Assembly (NCBI GenBank): GCA_002471275.1
Contig: DKPQ01000012.1
Location: 62,001 to 126,000, forward strand
Origin: Flammeovirgaceae bacterium UBA7330
GTDB lineage: Bacteria > Bacteroidota > Bacteroidia > Cytophagales > Cyclobacteriaceae
Length of the DNA: 64,000 bases
Direction of reading: 5' to 3'
Shown here: positions 63,164-64,000 of the stretch, piece after piece
How positions within the stretch are numbered: the stretch's first letter is position 1
Layout: each line of letters opens with the position of its first letter
The notes under the pieces: model-generated
The model's database searches: none
Told to the model about the DNA's origin: nothing
The model's input: only the letters and a program-made list of their open reading frames with translations
Program-made: the position numbers and the translations under genes

Positions 63164-64000
63164 CTATTCCAACCAATCGAGGATCATCCCCGCAATTTCT
63201 TTATCACTGATTCCGCTATGCACAATGAAGTTTTCCTCAAGCCCCTGGTCACGAAACACCTGAGCGGGAAAATCCCAATAATCATCAATCAAAGATTCGG
63301 TTGCCAGCTCACCACTGGCATTCACTGGATTAAGTACGAGTATCTTGCGAGGGGCGCCTAAGGCTATAAGGTCCGGGATATCATACTCAGCGATAGCACC
63401 GGGGACCACAGAATGAATATATGTGGTCTTGTAATTTCTTGATAATGCAATATCAGCATACGCCACGAAGGGCTCTAGCAGGCATAATTTCTGAATGTCA
63501 TGACTCAGGGTTTCAGCGTGTAATAATTCACTACCCAGGACTCCCGATGATATGGCTGTAATTTGTTCGTAGAATAATTCATTTTTAGCAAAATGAATTA
63601 TTCTCAAAATATCTTCTGCCCTTAAAGCCACAATTGATTTTCCAGTCAAAATCCCTGTAAACCATTTGTTATAAGATACTCCGCGGATATAGGTGTCACC
63701 TCTTAAATAGCCGGGTCCCATCTCCCCGATATTGGGTAAGTCACTTAGCAATACAGGATAGCCTTTTTCAACAAGATCTTTTACCAAGCTAATATTATTT
63801 ACCGCATGACCCTTTCCTTTTTCATCCAGGATAATTATGAGTTCATCCCTGGTGTATTTTTCCGGAATCAAAAGAACCAATGGAAGTGGATAGTCTCCAC
63901 TTCCCTGAATGAGGTATTTCTCTATCTGATAACCTTCATATACCATCCGACCGGAAAAAACTGGTTTACCGAACTCTTCCGGGTAGGTAAATCCTGAAAT
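63164..64000 (-). CDS. Alpha/beta-hydrolase, esterase-like (5' end cut by window edge)
   Basis: The frame is open to the right edge (ISGFTYPEEFGKPVFSGRMVYEG...), so the ATG at 63946 is internal and more protein lies outside. Visible: YPLPLVLLIPEKY (first core strand), a loop to SLVKDLVEKGYPVLLSDLPNIGEMG, and AISSGVLGSELLHAE, where the nucleophile elbow G-x-S-x-G would lie but reads ISSGVLG. The C-terminal IVHSGISDKEIAGMILDWLE carries the catalytic-His position. It fits the acetyl-xylan-esterase/prolyl-oligopeptidase type of hydrolase, with an odd elbow. It begins the operon in this window. Confidence 0.6.
   Translation of the reverse strand: MSGFTYPEEFGKPVFSGRMVYEGYQIEKYLIQGSGDYPLPLVLLIPEKYTRDELIIILDEKGKGHAVNNISLVKDLVEKGYPVLLSDLPNIGEMGPGYLRGDTYIRGVSYNKWFTGILTGKSIVALRAEDILRIIHFAKNELFYEQITAISSGVLGSELLHAETLSHDIQKLCLLEPFVAYADIALSRNYKTTYIHSVVPGAIAEYDIPDLIALGAPRKILVLNPVNASGELATESLIDDYWDFPAQVFRDQGLEENFIVHSGISDKEIAGMILDWLE

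Noticed and set aside
53975..64000. Polysaccharide utilisation locus of the SusC/SusD type
   Set aside because: No TonB-dependent transporter or SusD-like lipoprotein is found in the visible part. The cluster is saccharide-related but not a classical PUL as far as it can be seen.
1..64000. rRNA and tRNA genes
   Set aside because: I looked for cloverleaf-like stretches with GGTTCGAATC-type T-arms and CCA ends and for rRNA core sequences and saw none; the GGTTCGTG motif belongs to REP-A.

Overview
The window reads as a chromosomal segment of a free-living, probably marine or soil Bacteroidota, most likely of the Cytophagales type; I cannot name a genus. The reasons are the very high number of lipoproteins (short signal peptide ending in Cys), the near absence of Shine-Dalgarno sequences, promoter-like TTTG-N19-TAnnTTTG spacing in a few places, large TPR/AraC fusion regulators, and a content of ThuA, DUF1080, DUF885, PVC-type cytochrome, Gfo/Idh/MocA, GH109 and GH105 proteins. 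No rRNA, tRNA, CRISPR array, prophage or SusC/SusD pair is visible. Both ends cut through genes.

Layout. 1-3.8 kb: the tail of a TPR/AraC regulator, an MDR oxidoreductase, a small toxin-antitoxin-like module (54-codon ORF plus a zeta-like kinase) that separates the oxidoreductase from a truncated copy of itself, and a REP-associated transposase (RAYT) with its own palindromes. 3.8-10.4 kb: a divergent lipoprotein cluster for surface or periplasmic redox work (parallel beta-helix protein plus diheme cytochrome on the minus strand; oligogalacturonate-lyase-like propeller, a cytochrome c/sugar-dehydrogenase-like fusion and a small secreted protein on the plus strand). 10.6-25.1 kb: M16 protease, a myo-inositol transporter/oxygenase operon, amidohydrolase, universal stress protein, an SGNH hydrolase plus six-hairpin glycosidase pair, an M19 dipeptidase and a double ThuA protein. 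25.2-36.1 kb: small lipoproteins, a full-length TPR/AraC regulator, an outer-membrane protein, a decayed MDR gene, two serine hydrolases, and an AraC/DUF1398 pair, interrupted by repeat-rich gaps. 37-48 kb: a two-subunit molybdenum hydroxylase, an unknown secreted protein, a second RAYT with a different REP family, a large PVC-type cytochrome/dehydrogenase with a polysaccharide deacetylase, and two metallopeptidase-like lipoproteins. 48-54 kb: an orphan antitoxin, sulfatase, orphan histidine kinase, DUF885 peptidase and GNAT acetyltransferase. 54-64 kb: nine minus-strand genes for glycoside breakdown.

How the genes fit together. Most products act outside the cytoplasm and process saccharides, sulfated or acetylated glycans, peptides or small oxidisable compounds. 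The 54-64 kb cluster joins an esterase-like hydrolase, an oligogalacturonate-lyase-like propeller, an FG-GAP surface lipoprotein, a YdcF protein, a nitrilase, a GH105 hydrolase, a Gfo/Idh dehydrogenase, a DUF1080 protein and GH109, without the usual SusC/SusD. The 3.8-10.4 kb cluster pairs a homologous propeller with cytochromes. These two clusters, and the two RAYT/REP families (one RAYT gene carries its own REP inside its reading frame), are the most interesting parts of the window.
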